Assembly (NCBI GenBank): GCA_033064195.1
Contig: JARBJD010000296.1
Coordinates: forward strand, 28,557 to 92,556
Direction of reading: 5' to 3'
Origin: Blattamonas nauphoetae
Taxonomy: Eukaryota > Preaxostyla > Oxymonadida
Length of the DNA: 64,000 nucleotides
Part shown: piece by piece, positions 44,274-56,037 of the stretch
Position numbering within the stretch: the stretch's first letter is position 1
Layout of the letters: each line of letters begins with the position of its first letter
Position numbers and translations under genes: made by a program
Notes under the pieces: model-generated
The model's database searches: none
Seen by the model: the letters and a program-made list of their open reading frames with translations, nothing else
What the model was told of the DNA's origin: nothing

Positions 44274-46737
44274 AAGAAGAGACAAAAGGGAAGAAGAAGA
44301 AGAACGAAAGAAGGCAGAAGGGAAATTGAAGACTGAACAGAGGCGAAAGGAAGAAGCGGAGAAGCAAAGGACAGTACTGAAGGAAAAAGAGCGAAAACGA
44401 TTGGATAACGAGGAACGAAAGCGGAAAGAGGAAGAAGAAAGGATCAGATTGGAAGAAACTCGAAAAGAAGAAGAAAAGAAGCGATTATTGGAAGAGGAAC
44501 GGTACAAGTTGGAAGCAGAAAGAGAGCGCATCAAGGAAGAGAATCTGCGAATCCAAAAAGAACGAGAGCGTCAACTTGAGGAGAAAAGGAGGGAAGAAGA
44601 GAAAAAGAGGCTGGAAGAAGAAAGACTTGAGCAAGAAATGAGACGACAAGTGGAAGAGGAACGGACGCGAAAAAATGAGGAAAAACGAGCGATTATTGCA
44701 CGAAAAGAAGAGGAAGAAAGACTAAAACAAGAACGTGAACGAGAAGAATCAAACACACATTTGGCATCTGATCGTTCGTCAAGCTCGACTCAACGACATC
44801 AACAGGACTCCCAGGCTTCCAAATCACTTGCATCACCATCACAGACAACAGCAAAGCCACCCCTCTCTTCAACCTCACAGACCGTTGAGACTCTGAGCCG
44901 AGATAACACGACCCCAGCACAATCACTCTCGTTCCCTCACAACTTCCTGTCACCTCTATCCGGGTCGCGGAGTCAAACAACAAAAGCAGACACTCCAACA
45001 TCTTCGTCAGTCAATTCACCGAACACCAGTTTTCCCTCCATGTTCTTGGAGGAACACAATGACAAACGCGATCGTGATTCACCAGAGAGGAGAAATACTG
45101 ATGATGTTGTCCCCTCCACTTCACTTTCAGAAACAGAATTGACGCAAAGAACGAGAGAAGAGGAGAGTTCTGATGCAACTATCGTCTCTCCGAATCCTCT
45201 CCAGAAACGCGGGTCGCTTGTCATGGTACAGCGAAATTCAGACCTCTAAACTCCTTCCACATCGGAGAATCAATCTGATCCTCCGAAACACAATTTGACA
45301 ACAACAAACACACCGTCTGTGTTCCAAACCAAAGATCGCCCAACATCGCATCGATCAATTCGGGATTCTGAATCAGAGGGTCTTTCCAGACCATCATCAG
45401 CTTATAAATCGAGCACTACAAATCAGTCATCCATCTCAGTTGCCCCTGTGACAGTGTCCACATCAAACGCAACTCGAAATGAGCCTTCTTCGTCACTCTC
45501 CTACAACAAACCCTCATCTCCCTCCTCCTTCACCTCATCAGCCCAATCAATCTCCCAAACGACAATTTCATCGAATCAACCATCCACTATTTCGTTTGAA
45601 ACGTCATGCGTCACGACCTCACAACATTCAGAATCGCCGTCGTCCAATCTCTCTACAACCGCGTCATCGCTCACAAGAACGGATTCTGTTCGTTCAAATC
45701 AGCTGAACTCCACTCTCCCGTCGTGTCAATCAATCACATCACTTCGACTTTGTTCTTCAGCAGTAACATCTCTCAATTCCACGTCTTCTCAAAATCCAGT
45801 CGAAGTTCCGACAAATCACCAGATGTCGCTGTCGTCGTCTCTCAAGAATTTGAGTATCAAGAAACAGAAGAAGAAGCCGCTCTCCTTCTCAATTCTGCAA
45901 ACGTCGACGATGAAGGACCGCTTTGACACCAATCCGAAAGACCACGAACCCAAAGAAAAGCCCGCAAACCGCAGTACTGATTATTCGGAACACCATTCTT
46001 CGTTCGAGTCGACACGACCAAATTCAAGCTCAAGTTACGTCCAAAGCGGTTCCACACGCACTCATTCATCAATATCCGACAATCATCTTTCAACTTTAAA
46101 GAAAAACCAGTTTACTGTTCCGTCAGTCAACGCGACGTCAACATTCATGAACCCAACCATCTCGTCTCGACTGAAGATGAACGATCGCATGAACGAACCA
46201 GCAAATACATCGTCAGGAACACCACTCATCGTCCGAACACGCCCAGCGTCGCCTTCCTCACCAACTTCTGCGTCGCGTCATTCTGGCTTCTCGTCGCCTC
46301 ACACAAAGTCCCAAAGCACAGGAAGGAAGTCAGATGTGGTTGGGCCGTCAACACTTCCTTCATCTTCGTTTTCGTCGTCTGTTGGAGGAGGACGGAGTCA
46401 GATCAGATCCTTCTCTTCGTCGACCTGGAATACCCGAAATACGCCGCCCTCAACAGCAGCCAATCGCTCATCTCAGTTTTCTGCCCCGTCCCAATCGGCC
46501 GGCTCTTCGGGTTCTCGCCCTGCTTCTCCAACACGGTCGTCGCCTCGCCATCAGTCCACACCTTCGTCCCCCTCGCTCAACACGTCCACTTCTTCCCTTC
46601 CTTGGAATAAACACAAGCCAAGGTCGTTGTATGCCTCTAGCCGACGCACATCAACCCCGCCACGATCATCGCAGTCGGGATTCACTCCGTCGTCTTCTCG
46701 TTCGAAAACTACGAGTGGGCTGTCGAATGGGCGATGA
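44274..46737 (+). CDS. Coiled-coil and Ser/Thr-rich protein with one in-frame TAA
   Basis: From about 44,274 (after an upstream stop; exact start or 5' exon unknown) the frame encodes about 160 residues of Glu/Arg/Lys coiled coil, like MAP7 or trichohyalin. About 165 Ser/Thr/Pro-rich residues follow, to a TAA at 45247-45249. Without a frame change it continues for about 495 more codons of the same Ser/Thr/Pro/Asn-rich composition to the stop at 46737. Either the TAA is a recent nonsense mutation, a read-through site or a sequence error, or a short intron removes it. A cytoskeletal role is a guess from composition. Confidence 0.6.
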
Positions 46738-47010
46738 AGAAGTGAAGAAGCATGATTTTCCAATACTGTGCGGTCGTTTTGGTTGGGATTAGTGGCATCG
46801 AAACAGAGATCTCACCATTCTTGTTTTGTTGCTCCTTCTCTTCAGAGATTCCTTTCTCATGATTTTAGGTTCTTATTTAGCATACCAAACACCTTGTTAA
46901 TTGTGTATCCGACTTTGATTGAAAGGTAGTGCGGAGGGAGACAAGATTTCGAGTCAGTTAGTTGAAGATGATGAAATGTTGAATAAAGAATGACAATTAA
47001 ACATTACAAA

Positions 47011-49634
47011 TCAATCAAACTCTTGCACAAGCTGTTCCAGTGATGACAAAAGGTCAGATGCATTCGATGACGGTGCTTTCCTCTCGTTTTTTGGTGCTTC
47101 TGAAGGTCGACTCGATCCTCGCTTTATCGACTCTGAATGATTTGATTGCTGCATGGGAGACCGAAGAACTGTTTCAGGTGCCGAAAGTTCCTCTGTATCT
47201 CCTCCTCTTCCTTGTCCAACTGGAGATTTGTCCTGCTTCATTGGGGATGCTTGGCTCAGCGCTGGATGAGAGGGATGTGGCGGAGAGTGTTCTTCAGTGA
47301 TCAGCACTGGATATTTCGACAGTTCCGTCGACCCAAGCTTCTGAGTCGCATCTGGCTTCCCTTTCGGTGTGTTCGTTCTTTGTTTGAAAATTGGTGATGT
47401 GGTTGGGCCAACAGCAGGGGCGTTTGAGTTGGAATTATCAAAGAAGTCAACAGACACAGTTGATGGGTCATCGAGATGGTTCTGGAGCTGAGAGTCAAGC
47501 GAGTTGGGTTGTTGGTTGATGTGGTGTTTGATCAACTGGGAGTGCTCTTTCAACGTTTGCTGTGTGATTTCTTCCTGCTCGTCCACTCGATTATCAAGTT
47601 CGTCGAGTCTGATCCCGTCAGATTCAACGGTTGTCGTCAGAGTTTGGAGTGCTTCTTGAATCTCTTGGATCGTCTTCCCCTTCTTCACAGCATCCAAAGT
47701 CAGAACTTCATGTTCCTCACGAAGGCTTGTTTGTCGTTCGGCGATCGAAAGGAGAGATGAGGCCGATTGGGCAACATCTTTCCCAACTTGTGTCATAATC
47801 TCGTCGAGATGGTTGATTCGGAAGGATGTGTGGTTCAGTCTTTCTTCAAGATCAAAGACACGGTCTCCAAGGTTTGAGAGATCGTTTGCAAAATGATCAG
47901 TTGAGTTGGAGTGAGATTGTGGCTGTTCTTGGAATAGGATTGGATCTGAGATGTGTGCGGAAAGGCGGCCGGGTGTTTCATTCATCTCTTTTCTCTGCTC
48001 CGGTTGAGATGTTCTGCGCGTCTGTGGTGTTGGACCATTTGATGACGGGCGAGAGATCGGAGTTAGAGCCTTAAATTGGCGTGCTGTCTTCTTGTCCAAG
48101 CTGTCGATAATTGAAAAGAGATCTTGAAGATCACTAAGGGGTGCTTTGGTTTCGATTTCATTCTGAAGGAGTGGAAGTTTGGATTTAAGCGCGGTCAGAT
48201 CGGATCGAAGTTCTTCGGTTCTCCGCAGAGAATTATCTTCGGCAGTCTGTCTAATTTCATCTAGGTCTTCACGCAGTCTCTCCAAAGACCTTTCGTGAGT
48301 CTCCTTTGAATATCGGAGTGTTTCGAGCTGTTTGAAAAGCTCTTGTTGATCAATTGGTGCTAAAGCTGAATCTTGCATTGTTCTGTTCGGTTTTTGTGTG
48401 GGTGTCGGCATTTGTGACTTTTGTTGTTGGTTGATGAACGTTTGCATCATTTGATTCATCCGATCTTCTACTCCATCGTTCATCGCTCCAATCACCTCTT
48501 GTGTTCGAGCAACTAACGATTGAAATTCGGTTTGCAATCGCAGAAATTGAGTGCTGATGTTATCAGTGTTGGTTGTAAGTTGTGCAGATGTCTTGCTGAG
48601 CGACTGGATTTTTGAATTTGTCTGTTGTCCGTATTCGGTCAACCTGTTGTTCAACTTTGAAAAATGAGTGAAAACAGATAATTTCCAAACTGTTTCAATT
48701 TGGCTCTTTGCTCTGCTGACCTCTTCCTCCGTGTCTCGTTGACTTTCAATTTGGGCGTGAATAACTCTCTCCAGCTGCGAATCTGTTCGTTCAGCTGTGA
48801 CAGATAGAACACTGTCGAGATAATCTTTCGTCACCAGATCGTCGCTCCGTGAGAGAAGAGGAGAAATCTGTTCCATCGTCGGACAATTTCGGATCTCGGA
48901 TTGGAGACGTGAGAATTTTGTATGGATTTCTTCAGGGTTGATTTGGGATCGTGTGAGATAATGTTGGAGAGTATCGGCGAGTTGAGAGCGGGATACAAAT
49001 GCCGCAAGACTGGTGTTCAAATCTTCTTCAAGGACCATCTGTTTGACAACTGACTGAAAAACATAAAGAAAAGAAAACTCACCTCCAAATCTGTAATCGT
49101 CGCTTTGGTCTGAAGAACGACAATCAGATCTCGAATACTTGCTTCGGCATCACCAAGTCTGGTTTCAAGATTTGTTTGGACATTCATCACTTGATTCATT
49201 CTATGTTCGGTTGTGGTTACTAATCTGTGGTAGTCCGAGGAAGGATCATATTGTTGTGGTTTCTGCTGACATTAGAATGATATAATAGAAAATGACTGAC
49301 AGAGTGTCTGTTGGCTAAAATTGTGCTTTCATATTTGTCAGAGAAGTCTGTGAATCTGGATTGCAACTGAAATGAACGATGAGATGAGTGGGTCGAGGTC
49401 AGAAAGCGATACTGATTGAATTTCTTCGTCCTTTTGGACGATAATGGATTTGAGTTCTTGAATTCGGTGGTTTGTAGCTTCCATGACTTGAGTTAGTGAA
49501 ACAACAAGTGATGCCAGTTGGGGGAGATCCATTGCATCAACGATGGTTGTGGTGGGCTCCATTTGATGAGGCTTCTCGACACAGTCCTGGGAAAAAGATT
49601 GGGGAAGATCGTTACTCGGAATGGAAAATGACAC
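47011..49634 (-). CDS. Long coiled-coil protein, four exons
   Basis: Exons: 49634-49413, 49366-49301, 49262-49083 and 49053-47011, separated by GT-AG introns of 46, 38 and 29 nt, all in frame. The start may instead be an internal Met at 49562, because a CAG acceptor-like site precedes it. The product (about 830 residues) is largely heptad-like alpha-helix (for example LQTEFQSLVARTQEVIGAMN and RLDELDNRVDEQEEITQQTL) with Ser/Pro-rich breaks and a short C-terminal helix (SSLEQLVQEFD). Composition resembles centrosomal or flagellar coiled-coil proteins. No family recognised. Confidence 0.75.
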
Positions 49635-49639
49635 ATGGA

Positions 49640-50558
49640 AACACAGTGAATATTGATCTGGTCAAAAAACATAAAATCAAGGGTATCACTGCACTTGACG
49701 TGTCGCAAAATATAGTTGTGTAAACAAAGGGTTGATCAACATTTTGTTCCGAATGAGGGACCTTTTTGTAGATGCACTTCAAAAGGAGGCTTATTTTCAC
49801 TGTTTCTTTTGATATTTCTCTCATAATGCTGAATTAAAGGTGAAATGAATGAGTAATCGTTTTTAAAATGATGACCAATCGGAATCGTCATGACTTATCT
49901 CGTGTTTTCTTCGAGATTTCAAGTTAGTTTTCACATTTTGGTTCTATTTTTGAATCATAGGACTTGTAATGCTGTATCCTTCAAAATAAATGTAGTTGGA
50001 AGAGTTCTCTCCGGCCCGCCAACCCGGACGATCTTGTTCGGCACATCGTGTTTTACAGTCATAAATATCTATCTGTCCTTGAAGTCATTGAGATATCACA
50101 GAAATGTCTGATTCCAAAATTGACTGCATGTTATTTGATAATCTCGTATAGTGAAGGAGAGGAATCTGGTGAAAGCTTTGGACATCGGTCAAAAGATGAG
50201 GATAGAAGAATAAGAATTTAGAATCATCCTCCGCCGTCACATGCTGCTCGAAACAAAGATGACCCAATATTCAAAGATGTCATTCTCGATCATTCCAATA
50301 AAGCCTCAGAGACACATAGATTGCGAGGACAGGATCCAACTAGAGGGATGTGAGAACGCAATCAGTCAGCTACAATTGATGATCTGACAGAAGTTTGAAT
50401 ATGAGCTCAGCCTTCTCCTCGACCAAATTGATGAGAAGATAGATGAACTGATATTTGAAATTCAAGTACTCGAAGATAACATACCCTCCTTCCACAAAGG
50501 GTCAAATGTCCACAAATGGTCAAATTTTGGCATCTCAGTGTCCCACATTTCATACTAT
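49640..50558. other. Gene-poor, AT-rich interval
   Basis: No gene or repeat recognised. This marks the start of an about 8-kb gene-poor zone. Confidence 0.4.
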
Positions 50559-51828
50559 GAAATTTTTGGTGAAAATCCTTTGAAAAGCGTTTTGTAAACA
50601 AATAAAACATATAAATGTAGTCAGTTGTGAAAAATATCTGTGGAAAGTGGCTTTTTTCGAAGAAAAGTGACATGATCTCCAAATTTTGGGGTGGACACAA
50701 CTTCACAACCAGTGCACATTTTGACAGGCCGTTTTCGGTAAAATGAATCTTTCATTGATTTGATCAGTTTTGGATGATTTCCAGGGTTCTGAGTGGTCTG
50801 ACCATTTTAGGCAAAGCTGAGTACAATTGTCCTCACCCGACCACATTGGGGGTGAGGACAATTTGCCTAAACAGCCACTTCGAATCCACTCTTCTGGTGA
50901 TGTCCCCTTCTCGTTCTTTTCACATATTTCGGAAATTATTCAATTATTTTTCATTATTTTTCACTTTCACACTTCAAAATGTCTCGATTTAGTGTCACAA
51001 ACTTTTTTCGAACCGCGGATGAAGCTCTGAAAGGGTCAGATCAATCTCCGAAATTTACAATCTCATTTCTTTGGAATTGTTTCTGTGAAATGGATTTCAT
51101 GTGACGATTTTTTCGATCTTTTCAGGTGAATAGAGGTAATTCAGATTACGATGGTGCTGGAGACAACCAAAAAAGAACTTGTCCACATCTTTCAATTCAA
51201 TGGACAATTAATTCTCGTTTCAAGAATTACTGGATAATATGATAGTGATATGAAGAAGTATTGTGAAATGAAAGGAAATTATAAAGCAGGAATTTGGGGG
51301 GATCAAAAAAGCGTGGGATCAGTGGGATCAAATCAGAACCCTGATGATTTCATTCACATCCATCCCAAACTCATGAAATTGATTTTCCACATTTTCGCCC
51401 ATTGCTCACTTCTGTCATCTCCCCCACTCACTCCATCACCCTTTGTTCTCGAAATTTCGCTAAATTGAAGCTTTTCCTGTCAGTCTCGGAGGATCGCTGT
51501 TAAGGTTGCCAAAAATATGGTTTTTGAGTCGACAGAGGAGTGACCAAAGTCTGATCAGGCCTTTTTTGGGAAAAAGTCAATTTTGAGAATTTGTCAAAAA
51601 GTGATGAAATCATCCAAAAATGATCAAATCAATGAAAGATTCATTTTACCGAAAACGGCCTGTCAAAATGTGCACTGGTTGTGAAGTTGTGTCCACCCCA
51701 AAATTTGGAGATCATGTCACTTTTCTTCGAAAAAAGCCACTTTCCACAGATATTTTTCACAACTGACTACAATTATATGTTTTATTTGTTTACAAAACGC
51801 TTTTCAAAGGATTTTCACCAAAAATTTC
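50559..51828. mobile_element. 1.27-kb element with about 223-bp inverted arms
   Basis: The left arm (50559-50781) and the right arm (51606-51828) are near-perfect inverted copies. Both include the GGTGAAAATCCTTTGAAAAG block, the GGTGGACACAACTTCACAAC block and the CCGTTTTCGGTAAAATG block. The 824-bp centre has no gene but contains a palindrome (about 50,825-50,863, TTGTCCTCACCC arms). No clear target duplication was found. A long-armed foldback or MULE-like non-autonomous element is most likely. Confidence 0.75.
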
Positions 51829-53927
51829 TTCGAAAAGCTCGTGAACCACTGCCGCGTAAATCGGTACAAATCAAGATTAAAACGCAGACTACCTCGCTTT
51901 TTCGCCCACCGATGAAAATCACTTTCAGCTCTCGTTGTTCGGGTGTGCGAGGAAACAAAACCTCTCACTGAACTCTTTCCACTTTACTTCGCTGCAAATC
52001 GACAATTCGAGGTGTTGATCCTTAATCACCTCGTCGTCCCCCTTTTTCAAACATTGCCTTTCTTGGAATCCGATCAAAGAAGAATGCGCCATGGATCTGT
52101 GATCAAAAAAGTTGTGAATCTGGAAAGTTGTTTTGTTCGTCTTCTGTAGTTATTTTGAAAACTCAGCTTCTCGAGAAGACTTTTAATATCTTCAAGCTGA
52201 AGGATCGCAACTGAATTACGAGATATCTTTGTCAATAATTCCGGATAGAGAACAAAACAGGGCATCGGACAGATTCAAGTCAAGAATTTCGATCTGGTTT
52301 CCATTTGGGTGTGGCGACGAAGAAGTGGAGGAACAATTAGGTTAGAATCTTTGACATCAAAAAAAGTTCGAGGACTCGAAAAGGAAAACGAGACTAGTCG
52401 TTCGTGTCTGTGTCTGGTCGAATTTCACAAGACTGCCTTTGGGGGTTGTGACGGAAAGAGAGAGCGTCAGGAGAGATGAAATTGAAGTCTAGAATCAGAA
52501 GTCGGAAAATCGATCAATTGTCAAGAGTAAAGATATAAAACCGAATTATTCCGTTTTGGAGCCAATAGATACTCAAACAAGACATTTCCGCGGAGAGAGA
52601 TCATCAGAAGGCGATGGAAAATGCCCAACACACCCAGCGACACTATACCCACGATAAACCTGAAACAAAGAGAAATTCAAGAGGATGACGGATGGAAGAG
52701 GGAATGGGAGTAAGATGAACCCATGAAATTGAGGAGGCGAGACGAGCCGTAGACGGGAAATCTCACGATCTCCTCCAAAAAGACGAAATGAGAAAAACCA
52801 ATCGAAGAGAAAGAAGAGATACCTCCGAGAAGTCTGTATCCCTTCTCTCACATACTGTACAGTCAGAACACTTGCCCTTGAGAAACAACTGAATGAACTT
52901 GTTCGTTTTGTGGTGGTTCTCCATCAGTTCGATAAAAGCATTTAATTTCCATTTCCATTACTGCTCGGAGTATCTTAGGAATGACTTGGATGAATGCTGG
53001 TCTGTTTGTTCAATCAGTGTCCCTTTTCTTTCGATCAGTTCATTTTTCGTATCGAACAAGAGTTCAATCTCGAAGACATAGAAGAGAACGAGATCAAGAG
53101 GATGATAATAACATAAAGAATGGATATTGGCAGACAGTTCAGTGGAAATATCACAAAATCTTCAGGAGTTCAAACTTGTTTAGTTAAGACGAGGTCTATT
53201 CGCATTGAAACGAGATAAGAAAGGAAAGAAGAGAAGAAAAAACAAAGTGAGAGTGAATAGAGTTCTTCATCTTCTCATGTGTCGTTTAACTTCGATCATT
53301 CCACAGGACAGCTCGACCTTGAGATTCACTGTCTAAAACAGAAGAGAGAGTAAAGAATGACGATAATCACGAGAGAAGAACATGCAAGGAACCTTGGTCA
53401 CTCAGTGTGCATTGATAAGAATGTCATTTCGCTGATTTAAGGTCAGTACGATAAAAATGATGGTTTCCCAAAACTTTGTAGGTCTCGAATAAAAACGTTT
53501 CTTTGTAAAATTTCATGAAAATTGGTCCACAGGTTGTGGAGATATGATTTGGACACACCACAAAAAGGGCCATAGACGAGGTTATTTAAGGATTTCTCCA
53601 ATTCACCAAGATAGACAATTTCCTAACTTAATTTTTTGTTTTGTTGGATTAAACTGATTTATTTCACCCCAGATTCCGGGTTGGTGACAGAACCGTGTTT
53701 CTGACAGAATCGAGTTAATGACATATCTTTCAAACATTTTCACCAAATTTGACTGAATCGATTGGCGACGGAGATGGTGGTGCTCTCAGTGTGAAGAAGG
53801 CTGTCATGTGTGAAATGGAGCTGATCGTTTCTGTCACTGGATACAGAGAATCTGGCTGAGATGCTGATTTGGAACTCAGCGGAGAACAATCAACCGGATT
53901 TCCTAGTGAGACAAATCTCCTTCAAAC
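51829..53927. other. Gene-poor interval with a possible exon
   Basis: Mostly AT-rich. Around 52,570-52,860 a - strand stretch has a plausible GT...TTTCAG intron and exon-like frames on either side, but no partner exons or recognisable product. Nothing else is supported. Confidence 0.3.
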
Positions 53928-54371
53928 GTGATTGAAGATGAACAGCATCAAGAAACACCTGAAGAAATGGAAATTCAACAGGAAAAGTTCACCAAATGGA
54001 TGACGCGAAATGAGGGCATCTTTGTCGATGAAACTTCCGGCTTTATCAAGCAAAACGGTGGTCTCATCTGTAGAATCTGTCATGCACACAAGAACCATAT
54101 CAAATCAACCCGTGATGAATCCTTCACAAAGGAATCGAGACCTTTCAGTGGGAAAAGCCTCAAAAATCATCTCAAAGCAGAACCATAAGAATCAATTTTG
54201 AGTCGTTCACCAGAATGCCACCAACACAACTCTATCAATGAGTTTATATCATTTACCAATATCTTCAATTCTGTTGATAATGAGGATTCCATCTCAATTG
54301 TGGACGATCCTGATAATGCACTTTTTTGGATGCTGGCCGGTAGTATTGATTGGACATACACTGCCGATTGA
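53928..54371 (+). pseudogene. Fragment with a BED/TTF-like zinc finger, probably transposase-derived
   Basis: The first 86 codons contain FTKWMTRNEGIFVDE, then a CRICHAHK Cys pair, then SGKSLKNHLKAEP. The spacing resembles the BED/TTF-type fingers at the N-terminus of hAT-like transposases and ZNF862-type proteins. The TAA at 54186 falls where the last zinc-binding His would be; a CAT for that His is present in another frame, suggesting a one-base shift. After the TAA the original frame stays open for about 60 codons with protein-like composition. No catalytic domain remains. Confidence 0.4.
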
Positions 54372-56037
54372 TGTCAATTAATTAGGATGATAGTTTTTGA
54401 TATCTAAGCACTAGTTCAAAAACTCTTTTTCGAATCTCGTCTCATCATCCAGCCCAGACATTCAATGCAAATTCAAAAAAATAGTTGGATACACCGTTCG
54501 ATGCCAATCTCGTGAAACTAGACGAAACACAGACAAGAGGCAATAGTCTCGAATTCTGATTCGGATTCTCGAAATAGGCTATATTCTCAATAATTCTCCC
54601 ATTTTGTCGGCGAATGCTTTCTTTGTTTTCCCAAAGACTTGGAGGATCGCACTTTAGTAGTATAGTAGACGATTTGGGAACCAGATTGAAATAGTCGTTG
54701 AAATCAGAAACGAAAAGTCAATTCCGATTGACCATTTCTAAATCTTGTATTAAAAGGAATTTAGGCCATTTCAATGATGCCAATATTTGACCTAAATTCC
54801 AAAAATATGTCCAATATTTCGACCTCATTTTAAACGTCAATTTTGAAGCAAATTTTTGATACTTTCCAAAAATGTTGTCACTTTTTTCGACGTTTTGTCA
54901 CTTTTGAACTCGAACAAAGTGAATCCAACTTGAGAACCACTTCGAAAAAATCGAAAAAAATTCTAAAATGTCGGGGACGATGTGAGTCATCGATCAAAAC
55001 AATCCCGATGAAAATCGGTTGAGAATTCGTGGAGCTACGTACCGAACAGTGGTCGAAAAAGTGACCAAAAAGTCGATTTTCAGAACTTGCTTAAAACTGC
55101 TGCTATATGGCTCAAATACACCTCAAACACCTTCTAAAATTACAAAATCGATTTCAGAAGGTGAAATTCGCGATAAAAAACACTTTTGGAATTTTTGGTT
55201 AGATCAAGGCCGGATCGGGATTTTTCTTGATCAACCCACATTCCATTTTTCGAGTTTCTCCGAATTTTAAAAAATGTATGCGCTTTCAGCACTTCACTTT
55301 TTAGGATCACTTTTGCCTCCTATTTGCGTTTTTACACTTCATTTCGCTCGGAGTCGCCTTTTGGTGACACTTTTCAACCTCACTTTTCACGTCATCTTTC
55401 ACCACTTTTTCGTCAGTTTTCGTTTTTTACGTTAGTTTTTCAAAATCTTCACATTTGCGTCCTTCCGACGCTTTTCCTAGGTTCCCGATCACCTCACCTT
55501 CATAGTCGTCTTTTTTGAACGCACCTTTTTGCACCACATTTTCACCAACTTTTCACTCATATCGATTTTTGCCCCGATTTTCTCACATCACATCTTCTTT
55601 CTCACCTTTCGAGGAGGGAGTACTGAATTTTCACGACACTTTTGACGACTAGTTTTTTCATAATGTTGGTTTTATGTGTTTTTCCATCATACCGTTTGTC
55701 TAAGCTTAAACAACTTCAACACCTTTCATCTCTCATTTCACTTTCCACGTTTCACATTTCAGGTATTCAACTCTCCTCTTCATTCCCCTCATTTTACAAC
55801 CCATTTTTCAGTCATTCACACTTCACGAGCACATCACAATACTTCATTTTTCGTCGACTTTTTCTCTTAATTAGACCAAATGAAGGTGAATGAAGCTAAA
55901 ATGAAGTGGGCAAGTATGATAGTGAATGGTGAAATGGAAATAGTGAAAATGGTGGGAAAGTATTGAGTTTGATGAACATCTTCATCTAAATTTCACAAAA
56001 CTAGAGTACTAAAATGTAAATGAAGTGAGAATGAAAC
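54372..56037. other. AT-rich, gene-free interval
   Basis: No coding signal. From about 55,280 to 55,870 the + strand is pyrimidine-rich with many dispersed CACTTTT and TTCAC words, which resemble the CACTTCAC words in the palindromic array that follows. Confidence 0.45.

Noticed and set aside
44274-46737. Evidence for a TAA/TAG = Gln genetic code as in Streblomastix
   Set aside because: Long genes in the window (for example 39605-44128, 47011-49634, the Rab-SPRY genes) use TAA, TAG or TGA only as stops and CAA/CAG freely; isolated in-frame stops are better explained by mutation or error.
50407-50706. 99-codon - strand frame repeated at 51681-51971 (+)
   Set aside because: The repetition is due to the inverted arms of the non-coding element; the translations are low-complexity and end at arm boundaries.
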